Shown: positions 1-6,397 of the stretch, piece after piece
How positions within the stretch are numbered: the first letter of the stretch is position 1
Layout: every line of letters begins with the position of its first letter
DNA from: GWB1-37-8 sp964646925
Lineage (GTDB): Bacteria > Patescibacteriota > Microgenomatia > Levybacterales > UBA12049
Assembly (NCBI GenBank): GCA_964646925.1
Contig: CAZYIC010000014.1
Location: forward strand, 1 to 22,698
Direction: 5' to 3'
DNA: 22,698 nt
Notes under the pieces: generated by a model
Seen by the model: the letters and a program-made list of their open reading frames with translations, nothing else
Database searches by the model: none
Told to the model about the DNA's origin: nothing
Translations under genes and position numbers: made by a program

Positions 1-21
1 ATCTTAAACTGATTCGCTCCT

Positions 22-58
22 CGGTGGGATTTATGATTTCACTTCGTTCAACCCACTG
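22..58. repeat. Imperfect palindrome, possible dispersed repeat
   Basis: The arms CGGTGGGAT and AACCCACTG are nearly complementary and enclose a segment containing TTCACTTCGTTCA. The same core occurs, reverse-complemented, in the palindrome next to tRNA-Trp at 10872-10905. It may be a worn member of that dispersed family. The window edge prevents seeing its full context. Confidence 0.3.
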
Positions 59-82
59 TCTTAGGTAAAAATAATAATATCA

Positions 83-149
83 CACATTTTAAAAATAAGC
101 AAGCCCAAATATGGCATATAATTACTATATTCACTATTTTTAAAATGTG
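83..149. repeat. Perfect 15-bp inverted repeat with 37-nt spacer
   Basis: CACATTTTAAAAATA at 83-97 is exactly complementary to TATTTTTAAAATGTG at 135-149. It lies downstream of the minus-strand gene ending at 189. It could be a terminator-like structure for that gene, a protein-binding site, or part of the AT-rich element that also holds a DnaA-box-like sequence at 155-163. There is no long T-run directly after the stem on the minus strand, so a classical terminator is not clear. Confidence 0.6.
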
Positions 150-154
150 AAGAA

Positions 155-163
155 TGTGGATAA
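155..163 (-). promoter_or_regulatory. Single consensus DnaA-box-like 9-mer
   Basis: TGTGGATAA is the exact complement of the DnaA-box consensus TTATCCACA. It sits beside AT-rich DNA and the inverted repeat at 83-149. I found no second exact copy nearby and no dnaA, dnaN or rpmH in the window, so it is recorded as a site only and not as an origin. Confidence 0.35.
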
Positions 164-188
164 GTTGGGGAGAGAGATTATTATAGGA

Positions 189-572
189 TTATCGGAGGAA
201 GAAATATTGGTAGATTATCAATCCCAAGGCGGAAAAGGTGAGAAGAGTTGAGAACGCATGGGGAATCTTTATTCCGTTTTTCCCAACAAGTTCCTTGAGG
301 AAGGAGTGACTATAATTTTTGGGATCGGATATCTTTTGACCGCGTAAAAGCTGCATGGGAGTTGTCAAAACACACACCATTCTAAATTTGCGGGTCCAAG
401 GCATTATAAGTAATCCCCAGAGAAATTGATGTCCTACGATTGCAACCGTTAAGTAGAAATGAAAAGTAATTTTGTCAGGCCACAAAGAGCTTGGTGCCAA
501 AAATAGCCCAAGCCATATAGATCCAACAATAAAATGTATCCAGAAAAGGAAATCTGCAAGAAATAGCTTCAT
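189..572 (-). CDS. Small integral membrane protein, unknown function
   Basis: Encodes 127 residues with three to four hydrophobic segments: roughly residues 4-24, 38-60 and 106-124, with a weaker one between. The N-terminal pattern, a hydrophobic helix with an internal His (FWIHFIVGSIWLGL) followed by a second helix, loosely recalls small DUF2784-type membrane proteins, but I would not assign a family. The loop at about residues 60-100 is basic, as expected for a cytoplasmic face. The gene is divergent from the glycosyltransferase gene at 626, and they share a short AT-rich promoter region. The start is the only ATG that includes the first membrane segment. No catalytic motif is visible. Confidence 0.6.
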   Translation of the reverse strand: MKLFLADFLFWIHFIVGSIWLGLFLAPSSLWPDKITFHFYLTVAIVGHQFLWGLLIMPWTRKFRMVCVLTTPMQLLRGQKISDPKNYSHSFLKELVGKNGIKIPHAFSTLLTFSALGLIIYQYFFLR

Positions 573-576
573 AAGG

Positions 577-618
577 TATAATTGCTATAATAATTATAGC
601 CATTATAATTGCTATAGG
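577..618. promoter_or_regulatory. Divergent promoter region with repeated TATAAT boxes and a palindrome
   Basis: Three TATAAT hexamers (577, 586, 604) and an extended -10 TGCTATAGG (610-618) lie between two divergent genes. The last ends 7 nt before the plus-strand ATG at 626. TATAATTGCTATA occurs twice (577-589 and 604-616). GCTATAAT-A-ATTATAGC (584-600) is a perfect palindrome. The region probably holds promoters for both genes and possibly an operator. Confidence 0.5.
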
Positions 619-625
619 CAACATT

Positions 626-1861
626 ATGCGTATCGCTTTGGTTTCATCCTATGCTTTTACTCCTGAGCCCGGGGGAGTAAAAGATTTTATTTTGGGGCTA
701 AAACCAGCATTAGAGAAGAAGGAATGTATTGTTACGGTTATCGCTCCGGGATCAAAAGAAGCAGAAAGAGAAGGCTTAGTTGATTTTACATTGGGCAGGC
801 CTTTTAAAATTTCAACAGACCAAACAGAATTCAGAGCCAGTCTGTCGCGCAAAAAAACCGCAGAAGAAATATTTAATAAAATTAATCCGGATATTGTAGT
901 AATTCATGAGCCCTTTGTTCCGTCTATCGGACATACAATAATTTCTGTATTGTCGAAAAGAGCCGATGGTATACCGCGTCCTGTTGTTATTGGACAATTT
1001 CATGCAAGAAGAGAAGATTTGAGTTGGGGACTTAAAGTGATTGAATTTGTCGGCAGACATCTGGTCCGCCGTCCAAAACTTGACAGGAAAACCGTATTGA
1101 GCTTAAGTTCGGGATATGAGTCGACGATCAGCAATAATTTAGATGGAAGAATTGCGGTTTCGCAGGCTACAAAAAGATTTTGGCAAAAGAAACTGCCCTC
1201 CGATTACAGGGTTATTTATAATGGAATAGATACCGGGGAACTGACTCCTGATGGTTCAAAGATGGAAAATTGGACAGAAGATGATGAAAAAATAATTTTT
1301 TTTGCAGGAAGGCACGATCAGAGAAAGGGAATTTCGGATTTGATCGAAGCGTTTAACTTATTAATAAAATCAGGCATTAAAAATATCAAACTTAAAATTG
1401 CAGGAAAAGGGGAGATGACAGAAGATTTGCAAAAAATGGTACAAGAATTGGGAATACAGGAGCTTGTTGAATTTGTTGGAGTTATGCCCCGAGAAGAATT
1501 AGTAAAAGCATATAGAACTGCAGACTTGGTTGTGGCTCCATCTACGGGGGGAGAGGGATTTAACAGAACCATAATAGAAGCCAGGTCGTGCGGGACTTTG
1601 GTTGTTTGCACCGACATTGAGGGGCAAGATGAGGCAATTGGAAAAGATTTGTCTCCTTTTATGGCCCGACCTAACAATCCACACAGTCTGGCCAAACAAA
1701 TTATAGCAGTTATAAATTTACCGGAGACAAAAAAACAGGAGATAAGAAGACGCGGAACAAAAGACGTGAAAGCCGAGTTTGACTGGTCAAATATCGCCAA
1801 AGAACACCTCAATTTCTATACAAGTCTGCTTGTCAAATACAGGCAAACTTTAAAAACTTAG
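626..1861 (+). CDS. Glycosyltransferase family 4 (GT-B fold), PimA-like
   Basis: A 411-residue retaining GT4-type glycosyltransferase. The N-terminal Rossmann half starts MRIALVSSYAF and carries the acceptor-side Gly-Gly loop (EPGGVKD, residues 14-20). The C-terminal half has the phosphate-binding stretch FAGRHDQRKG (226-235, R229 and K234) and the donor-binding E-x7-E motif in GGEGFNRTIIEA (E310, E318). The overall plan resembles phosphatidylinositol mannosyltransferases and related lipid or envelope glycosyltransferases. The exact sugar and acceptor cannot be read from sequence. It probably acts at the cytoplasmic face of the membrane using a nucleotide-sugar donor. Its length is normal for the family. 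The ATG lies 7 nt after an extended -10 box, so the message may be leaderless. The next gene has its own promoter. Confidence 0.88.
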   Translation: MRIALVSSYAFTPEPGGVKDFILGLKPALEKKECIVTVIAPGSKEAEREGLVDFTLGRPFKISTDQTEFRASLSRKKTAEEIFNKINPDIVVIHEPFVPSIGHTIISVLSKRADGIPRPVVIGQFHARREDLSWGLKVIEFVGRHLVRRPKLDRKTVLSLSSGYESTISNNLDGRIAVSQATKRFWQKKLPSDYRVIYNGIDTGELTPDGSKMENWTEDDEKIIFFAGRHDQRKGISDLIEAFNLLIKSGIKNIKLKIAGKGEMTEDLQKMVQELGIQELVEFVGVMPREELVKAYRTADLVVAPSTGGEGFNRTIIEARSCGTLVVCTDIEGQDEAIGKDLSPFMARPNNPHSLAKQIIAVINLPETKKQEIRRRGTKDVKAEFDWSNIAKEHLNFYTSLLVKYRQTLKT

Positions 1862-1872
1862 CCATCTCATTA

Positions 1873-1902
1873 TTGACAGCGATCGCATTATATAGTTATA
1901 TA
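1873..1902 (+). promoter_or_regulatory. Promoter of PaaX/Cas2-like gene
   Basis: TTGACA (1873-1878), an 18-bp spacer, and TATATA (1897-1902). The start codon at 1908 follows after 5 nt, which implies a transcript with essentially no 5' leader. Confidence 0.6.
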
Positions 1903-1907
1903 GATAA

Positions 1908-2804
1908 ATGAGAAAGTTTTTTAAGCCAAAGGAAATTTTGCTGCTTGGTCTTGCCAATTTATTGGATGCTGCTGAAGAAATTCAAGATCCATTTCGCCTC
2001 ATGAGCGCAAGCTACAAAAATATGTACGGTTGGATTCCTAATAGATATAAGAAGCATAACTTTTACCAGCTTGTTTCGCGATCTTTAAAAACTGAACTTA
2101 TCGAAAAAATTGAAAAAAATGGAGAAATTTACATAAGAATAACAACAAAAGGTAAAAAAACAATTCAGCGCGATTTTCCCATGCTTCAGTTGCAGAATAG
2201 AAAATGGGACAGGAAATGGAGGATAGTGATGTTTGACGTAGAGGAGATTAATAAAAAAATACGTGAAGGGTTACGCAGAAAATTAAAAGAGTTGGGATTC
2301 GGTATGCTCCAAAAGTCGGTTTTTATCAGTCCGCACGATATCATAAGGGATTTTAGCGAATTTGCGCAGAGCGCGGGAATAAAAGATTATTTATATCTCC
2401 TGGAAACTTACAGAATTATTATTGGAGACGAACGCGAATTCGCTAATAAAATATGGAAGCTCGATGATCTCAATGAAAGATATAGGGATATTGTAAGTAG
2501 CATCCATGAAATAAGAAGTGAAATGAAAAATAGCCATATGGTTTCTATCGGCGATCGCATGCAAATATCAGATAGCAAAAGAGAGAAGGGGATAGGCAAA
2601 GAGAAAGGGGAGACAGATGGGAAAGAAGAGGCGGATAAAGGAGAAAAGACAGATAAGAAAGAGGGGGCACGTAATATTAGAAATATTAAGGCAAGATGGT
2701 TAAAGGTTATTGCCGATGATCCTTTTTTGCCCAAGGCATTTTTACCTAAACCCTGGTATGGAGATAAAGCAAAAAACTTATTAAAAGATTTGATGGGAGA
2801 TTAA
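1908..2804 (+). CDS. PaaX-type regulator with Cas2-like domain
   Basis: A 298-residue protein with the layout common in CPR genomes. Residues 1-90 form a winged-helix-like region. Residues 100-190 form a ferredoxin-like Cas2-type domain (KWRIVMFDV at 103-111; LRRKLKELGFGMLQKSVF at 122-139). A C-terminal PaaX-like segment (DPFLPKAFLPKPW, 271-283) closes the protein. In PaaX regulators this arrangement binds DNA and controls catabolic or other operons. Here the target is unknown. There are no cas1, cas3 or cas9 genes and no CRISPR array around it, so a role in adaptation is unlikely. Odd feature: residues about 205-258 are a Lys/Glu/Asp/Gly-rich low-complexity linker inserted before the C-terminal motif. 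It follows the glycosyltransferase with its own TTGACA promoter and is convergent with rplA. Confidence 0.78.
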   Translation: MRKFFKPKEILLLGLANLLDAAEEIQDPFRLMSASYKNMYGWIPNRYKKHNFYQLVSRSLKTELIEKIEKNGEIYIRITTKGKKTIQRDFPMLQLQNRKWDRKWRIVMFDVEEINKKIREGLRRKLKELGFGMLQKSVFISPHDIIRDFSEFAQSAGIKDYLYLLETYRIIIGDEREFANKIWKLDDLNERYRDIVSSIHEIRSEMKNSHMVSIGDRMQISDSKREKGIGKEKGETDGKEEADKGEKTDKKEGARNIRNIKARWLKVIADDPFLPKAFLPKPWYGDKAKNLLKDLMGD

Positions 2805-2832
2805 TGATCTAGGTCAAGTTTTATCCCATGGC

Positions 2833-2925
2833 TCCTCGAACATTGCCCGCCATTCCCGAAGTCGGAGTTTATCCCGATGTCGATCAGGATGCTCGCGTTC
2901 CGCCAAAGGCGGACAGGCAAAGTGT
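2833..2925. repeat. Cluster of small palindromes between convergent genes
   Basis: Between the PaaX-like gene and rplA lie two small hairpins: ATCCCGAT-gtcg-ATCAGGAT (2871-2890, one mismatch) and TCCGCC-aaa-GGCGGA (2899-2913). Further GC-rich scraps such as CCCGCCATTCCCGAAGTCGG (2846-2865) are also present. The GC content is clearly above the surrounding DNA. They may be worn dispersed repeats that now serve as bidirectional transcription stops. Confidence 0.5.
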
Positions 2926-2959
2926 CGCATATACGAGGCAGGCATGGTGGATTTATTCT

Positions 2960-3799
2960 CTATAGCTCTAGCTTGATGCCGGGACTCATTGTGCTTTTTA
3001 AGGTTACATTGCGGATTTTTTCTTTTTTAATAGCCTCAATTAAGGCATCAATATTCTCTGATAATTTTTTTGCTCCGAAGGACATTTTTCCAACAGTTAA
3101 ATGCATTATTGGCGCTTTTGTTTCAGTTCTGAAATTAACCTGACCCTTTTTAAAATTTTCCGCTGCCTTTTCCGGATCCTTAACCAAAGTTGCATTTTTC
3201 GGATTTGGCATCAGTCCTTTTGGTCCCAAAATTTTCGCAACTCTTGCAAGCTTGGGCATCATTGCGGGAGCAGCCAAGAGAATATCAAAATCAATTTTTC
3301 CTGTAGCCACTTTAGCCAATAAATCATCATCTGCAATTGCGATCCTAATCTGTTTTCCTGTTCCGTGGGGGAGAGTGATATTGCCGGAAAGTCCTGTTTC
3401 AGTTGTATTCAAATGGAGTTCAACTGTTTCATCAAAATGCGATCTTTTTAGTTTTTCCAGAATAGCAAGAGCATCAATTAATGAATACTTTTTGTTTCTG
3501 TCAACTATTTTTGCAATCGTCTGATAGGATTTAGAATGAGGAGCTTTCTTTATTTTTTTGTAAGCACTTTTTGCTTTTTTGGGTTTAGATTCTTCAGTTT
3601 TAGCCTGCCCGCCATCGGCTGATGCCGAAGGCAATTGCAGGCGGGCTAATTCTTCTTCGCTTGGCCCAACAGAAACCACTCTTTCTCCGCCCTTGCCACC
3701 TTTAACCAGCTTTTTTTCGTGGGCTTTTTGTTTTGATTTCTGTTTTTCTTTTTGCTCAAGAGCTTCGTTTCCCAGCTCTCTGATTTTAATCTTTCCCAT
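2960..3799 (-). CDS. rplA: 50S ribosomal protein L1 with N-terminal extension
   Basis: L1 binds 23S rRNA in the L1 stalk, which moves deacylated tRNA out of the E site. In many bacteria it also represses its own operon. The L1 core begins near residue 90 (IAKIVDRNKKYSLIDALAIL) and includes ILGPKGLMPNPKNATL and a C-terminal TLKSTMSPGIKLEL. The first ~88 residues are an extension absent from typical ~230-residue L1. It is Lys/Glu/Gln-rich, probably disordered, and residues 52-66 are encoded by a GC-rich palindromic repeat (3604-3645). It is the last gene of secE-nusG-rplK-rplA; rplJ and rplL do not follow. The start ATG was kept because the reading frame is open and basic throughout, but an internal start nearer the core cannot be excluded. 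Confidence 0.92.
   Translation of the reverse strand: MGKIKIRELGNEALEQKEKQKSKQKAHEKKLVKGGKGGERVVSVGPSEEELARLQLPSASADGGQAKTEESKPKKAKSAYKKIKKAPHSKSYQTIAKIVDRNKKYSLIDALAILEKLKRSHFDETVELHLNTTETGLSGNITLPHGTGKQIRIAIADDDLLAKVATGKIDFDILLAAPAMMPKLARVAKILGPKGLMPNPKNATLVKDPEKAAENFKKGQVNFRTETKAPIMHLTVGKMSFGAKKLSENIDALIEAIKKEKIRNVTLKSTMSPGIKLEL
3604..3645 (-). repeat. 42-bp GC-rich palindromic repeat, copy inside rplA
   Basis: Read on the minus strand this element starts CCCGCCTGCAATTGCC and ends GCCGATGGCGGGCAGG. The ends CCCGCC/GGCGGG pair, and an inner TGCC/GGCA stem sits within. It matches the 42-bp element in nusG (4962-5003) at 36 of 42 positions. It is translated in frame as part of the L1 extension (ARLQLPSASADGGQA). 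GC content is far above the neighbouring codons. Confidence 0.8.
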
Positions 3800-3802
3800 A
3801 GT

Positions 3803-3893
3803 AATTATTTTAAATTTAAAATAGCAAATTGCAAAAATACATTTTAAATTTCAAATTTGATATGTATATTTACTGTTTACTATTTACAATTTA
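3803..3893. repeat. AT-rich low-complexity repeat between rplK and rplA
   Basis: A spacer made of variants of TTTAAATTTCAAATTT and TACTATTTACAATTTAC. The same style of sequence fills the other gaps of this operon and the galU-PAP2 gap. No gene is visible in it. A TAAAAT 7 nt before the rplA ATG could act as a -10 box, but in such low-complexity DNA this is weak evidence. Confidence 0.55.
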
Positions 3894-4319
3894 CTATTTT
3901 ACCTCGATTCCCATCGAGCGTGCGGTGCCAGCCACAATTTTGGCAGCTGCTTGCACATTGGTTGTATTGAGATCTTCTAATTTTGTTTTTGCAATTTCCT
4001 CGGCTTGCGTCATGGTTAGAGTTCCAATCATTTCTTTTCCTGCTTTTCCTGATCCTTTTTCTTGCCTCAAAGCTTTTTTAATCATTTCAGCAACCGGGGG
4101 CTTTTTGGTTATAAAAGAGAAAGTTCTGTCTGTGTAAACAGTTATAACAGCCGGAATAATTGTGCCTTTTTGTTTCTCGGTTTTAGCGTTAAAAGCTTTA
4201 ACGAATTCCATGATAGGGAGACCATGCTGTCCGAGAGCCGGGCCAACAGGAGGCGCAGGCGTAGCTTCGCCGGCTTTGATGTTTAATTTTATAATTGTCT
4301 TTACTTTCTTAGCTGCCAT
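3894..4319 (-). CDS. rplK: 50S ribosomal protein L11
   Basis: A 141-residue L11, the normal length. It binds the GTPase-associated region of 23S rRNA and is needed for factor-dependent steps of translation. The N-terminal domain shows the Pro-rich APPVGPALGQHGL stretch (about residues 21-33) and the C-terminal RNA-binding domain ends with AAKIVAGTARSMGIEVK. It lies downstream of nusG and upstream of rplA in the conserved order. No Shine-Dalgarno sequence is seen. The upstream gap carries a 66-bp palindrome that may act in RNA processing. Confidence 0.96.
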   Translation of the reverse strand: MAAKKVKTIIKLNIKAGEATPAPPVGPALGQHGLPIMEFVKAFNAKTEKQKGTIIPAVITVYTDRTFSFITKKPPVAEMIKKALRQEKGSGKAGKEMIGTLTMTQAEEIAKTKLEDLNTTNVQAAAKIVAGTARSMGIEVK

Positions 4320-4331
4320 ATGTTTATTCGC

Positions 4332-4397
4332 GTCATCCTGAACTTATTTCAGGATCTAGTCCTTCAAAATGAGATGCTGAAATAAATTCAGCATGAC
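4332..4397. repeat. 66-bp MITE-like palindrome between nusG and rplK
   Basis: The arms at 4332-4357 and 4372-4397 are complementary at 23 of 26 positions. They begin GTCATCCTGAACTTATTTCA and end AATAAATTCAGCATGAC, with a 14-nt loop. It lies inside a ribosomal-protein operon, so the mRNA will contain a long hairpin. The terminal GTCAT/ATGAC and the TCAG-rich arms have the look of a non-autonomous palindromic mobile repeat. Confidence 0.75.
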
Positions 4398-4406
4398 AAC
4401 GGAAGC

Positions 4407-5030
4407 TTATAGCTTCGCCACTTGCAAAAAGTCTAGCTCAACCGGTGTTTCGCGACCAAAGATTGAGACCAGAACCTTTAATTTCCCTTTTGTTTCGTCG
4501 ATTTCATCAACCGCTCCCAGGAAATCAGAGAAAGGCCCATCGACAATCTTGACTGCTTCACCTTTGACAAATGCCGCTTTGTAAAGCGGTTCTTCCAGCT
4601 TCATAAACTTCTGGATTGCCTCAACTTCTTTTTCTGAAATTGGAGTTGGTTTGTTGCCGGCACCAATAAAAGCGGTAACTCCCTGTGTAGTTCTGACCAA
4701 AAGCCATGACTCATCGTCCAAAATCATCCGGATAAGAACATAGCCCGGAAAGATCTTTTCTTTCACTGTTTCTTTTTTGCCTTGAGAGACTTTGATTGTA
4801 TTTCTTGTCGGGACAATTATGTCAAATATTCTGTCTTCAAATCCAAGACTTTGAATTCTCTGATGTAGAGATTTTTTAACCTTATTTTCATGTCCTGAGT
4901 ATGTGTGGACGATATACCACTTACCTAATTCAGCAGTTGGCTTTGGTTCCAATATTTCTTCCCCGCCTGCAGTCGCCTGAGGCGACAGCCGATGGCGGGC
5001 AGGTAATGTTGATGTCGTATTGCTATTCAT
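4407..5030 (-). CDS. nusG: Transcription termination/antitermination factor NusG
   Basis: A 207-residue NusG. The NGN domain starts near residue 37 (KWYIVHTYSGHENKVKKSL) and binds the RNA polymerase clamp. The C-terminal KOW domain carries GEAVKIVDGPFSDFLGAVDEI and in bacteria contacts Rho or S10. The ~34-residue N-terminal extension is unusual: codons 9-23 come from the palindromic repeat at 4962-5003 (PARHRLSPQATAGG). It is flanked by secE upstream and rplK downstream as in most bacteria. The true translation start could lie after the repeat if an alternative codon is used, but the next in-frame ATG is well inside the NGN domain, so the extended start is the best choice. Confidence 0.95.
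   Translation of the reverse strand: MNSNTTSTLPARHRLSPQATAGGEEILEPKPTAELGKWYIVHTYSGHENKVKKSLHQRIQSLGFEDRIFDIIVPTRNTIKVSQGKKETVKEKIFPGYVLIRMILDDESWLLVRTTQGVTAFIGAGNKPTPISEKEVEAIQKFMKLEEPLYKAAFVKGEAVKIVDGPFSDFLGAVDEIDETKGKLKVLVSIFGRETPVELDFLQVAKL
4962..5003 (+). repeat. 42-bp GC-rich palindromic repeat, copy inside nusG
   Basis: It starts CCCGCCTGCAGTCGCC and ends GCCGATGGCGGGCAGG. The outer arms CCCGCC/GGCGGG pair, and the inner GTCGCC-tga-GGCGAC is a perfect hairpin. It is 36/42 identical to the rplA copy but lies in the opposite orientation relative to the host gene and is read in a different frame, yet both stay open. Confidence 0.82.
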
Positions 5031-5093
5031 AATCTTAATTTTAAATTTTCAATTTTTAATTTTCATTGAAAACTTTAAATTTCAAATTTCAAA
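5031..5093. repeat. AT-rich low-complexity repeat between secE and nusG
   Basis: Variants of TTTTAAATTTTCAATTTTTAA and TTTCAAATTTC. It includes TTTAATTTTCATTGAA (5053-5068), closely matching the sequence that supplies the start codon of fmt at the other end of the window. No gene is visible. Confidence 0.55.
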
Positions 5094-5279
5094 TTACTTA
5101 ACTATTGTTCCTATGATTTTAACAAAAACAAAATCCAATCCCCCTAAAAATAATCCGACAATAAGACTTACTGTTATAACTACAAGTGTCAAACGCATAA
5201 CTTCCTGACGGGTAGGCCAGACAACTTTTTTTAGCTCATCTACGGCTTCCTTAACAAAACTAACAGGTGTTGTTGCCAT
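5094..5279 (-). CDS. secE: Preprotein translocase subunit SecE
   Basis: A 61-residue single-helix SecE, the small essential subunit that clamps SecY. The conserved amphipathic stretch FVKEAVDELKKVVWPTRQEV precedes one membrane helix (VVITVSLIVGLFLGGLDFVFV). I chose the ATG at 5279 (MATTPVSF). The longer open frame upstream would add residues encoded by TTGAGAGTTGAAAG-type repeat and is not SecE-like. It is the first gene of secE-nusG-rplK-rplA, divergent from galU. No Shine-Dalgarno sequence is seen before the ATG. Confidence 0.93.
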   Translation of the reverse strand: MATTPVSFVKEAVDELKKVVWPTRQEVMRLTLVVITVSLIVGLFLGGLDFVFVKIIGTIVK

Positions 5280-5282
5280 AAA

Positions 5283-5349
5283 GAAATTGAGAGTTGAAAG
5301 TTGAGAGTTGAGAATCAATTTTCAATTTTCCATTTTCAACTTTCAACTA
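5283..5349. repeat. GTTGAAAGTTGAGA-type repeat upstream of secE
   Basis: Short purine-rich units (GAGAGTTGAAAGTTGAGAG) followed by the complementary style TTTTCAACTTTCAAC, which can pair with each other. The same units occur in frame inside fmt (22377-22411). The minus-strand secE leader would contain this structure. A TGATAAAAT (complement near 5349-5358) might be the operon's -10, at low confidence. Confidence 0.5.
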
Positions 5350-5365
5350 TTTTATCAAATATCAG

Positions 5366-5394
5366 TTGACATGTAAAGAGGAGAAGGGTAAAAT
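5366..5394 (+). promoter_or_regulatory. galU promoter, leaderless arrangement
   Basis: TTGACA (5366-5371), a 17-bp spacer, TAAAAT (5389-5394), then 8 nt to the ATG at 5403. Transcription would be expected to start about at the start codon. Confidence 0.75.
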
Positions 5395-5402
5395 TAAGGA
5401 AC

Positions 5403-6296
5403 ATGAATAAAATCAGGAAAGCTGTTATTCCGGCTGCAGGATTCGGAACCCGTTTTCTTCCTCAAACAAAAGCCATGCCCAAAGAAATGCTTCCGATCGT
5501 TGACAAACCCGTGATTCAATACGTGGTTGAAGAGCTGGTGGATGCGGGAATTACAGACATTATTTTGGTTACCGGTTATCACAAGAGAACCATAGAGGAT
5601 CATTTTGACGCAGCAAATTTGGATTTGGTAGAAAATCTAAGATTGGGAGGAGAAAAGAAAATACCCCTTTTAGAGAGTATTACAAAAATTTCCTCGATGG
5701 CTAATTTTGTCTATGTCAGACAAAAGGGTCCTTACGGAAATGGAACGCCGCTTCTTAATGTCAGGCATTTGATAGGGGACGAGCCTTTCATTTATTCGTT
5801 TAGCGATGATTTTATAATATCCAAACCCAAAAGCCGCTTTAGGCAGATGGTAGAGCTTTATGAAGAGTTTGGCTGCTCTATTCTTTCGTCGGTGCGCGCG
5901 GCAAAAGATGAAGATTATGACAGGTACGGATTTGCCGGAGGAAACAGTATAAGGGAAGGAATTATAGACGTAAACAAAATTATGGAAAAACCGGGTAAAA
6001 ATGCCGCCCCATCAGACCTGGCAAATGTTTCCAGTACTCTTTTAACACCTGATATATTTAAATATTTAAAAAAGGCAGAAGAAAATCTTAATGAGGGTCA
6101 GGAGCTTTATTATAATGACGCTTTAAAATTAATGCTGGAAGATAGTAGAAGGGTGATTGCGGCGGAAATAAAAAATGGAAAATATTATGATACGGGTAAC
6201 AAGATCGAATATATGAAAACTGTTGTGGAATTGGCTTTGGAACACAAAGATGTGAACGGAGAATTCCGCAGATTTCTCAAAGATTTAAAACTCTAA
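5403..6296 (+). CDS. galU: UTP-glucose-1-phosphate uridylyltransferase
   Basis: A 297-residue nucleotidyltransferase that makes UDP-glucose from UTP and glucose-1-phosphate. The N-terminal signature AAGFGTRFLPQTKAMPKEML (11-30) binds the nucleotide. SFSDDFI, IMEKPGK and YYDTGNKIEYMKTVVELAL near the end are typical of GalU. UDP-glucose feeds envelope polysaccharides and glycolipids, consistent with the GT4 gene at 626. Its length is standard. The start is supported by a TTGACA/TAAAAT promoter 8 nt upstream. It is divergent from secE and followed by an AT-rich repeat spacer and a PAP2 phosphatase gene. Confidence 0.95.
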   Translation: MNKIRKAVIPAAGFGTRFLPQTKAMPKEMLPIVDKPVIQYVVEELVDAGITDIILVTGYHKRTIEDHFDAANLDLVENLRLGGEKKIPLLESITKISSMANFVYVRQKGPYGNGTPLLNVRHLIGDEPFIYSFSDDFIISKPKSRFRQMVELYEEFGCSILSSVRAAKDEDYDRYGFAGGNSIREGIIDVNKIMEKPGKNAAPSDLANVSSTLLTPDIFKYLKKAEENLNEGQELYYNDALKLMLEDSRRVIAAEIKNGKYYDTGNKIEYMKTVVELALEHKDVNGEFRRFLKDLKL

Positions 6297-6397
6297 ATAA
6301 TTTGAAATTTTCAATTTTTAATTTTCAATGAATTTTCAAATTCAAATTTTTAAACATTTCAATTTCATTTTAAATTTTAAATTTCAAATTGAAAATT
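6297..6397. repeat. AT-rich low-complexity repeat between galU and PAP2 gene
   Basis: About 100 bp of TTTGAAATTTTCAATTTTTA-like units in both orientations, able to fold on themselves. No coding potential and no distinct promoter are seen. It may be a spacer repeat derived from a dispersed family. Confidence 0.55.

Noticed and set aside
1908..2804. Possible CRISPR-Cas locus because of the Cas2-like domain
   Set aside because: No other cas gene and no repeat-spacer array are present. The winged-helix and PaaX-like C-terminus indicate a regulator.
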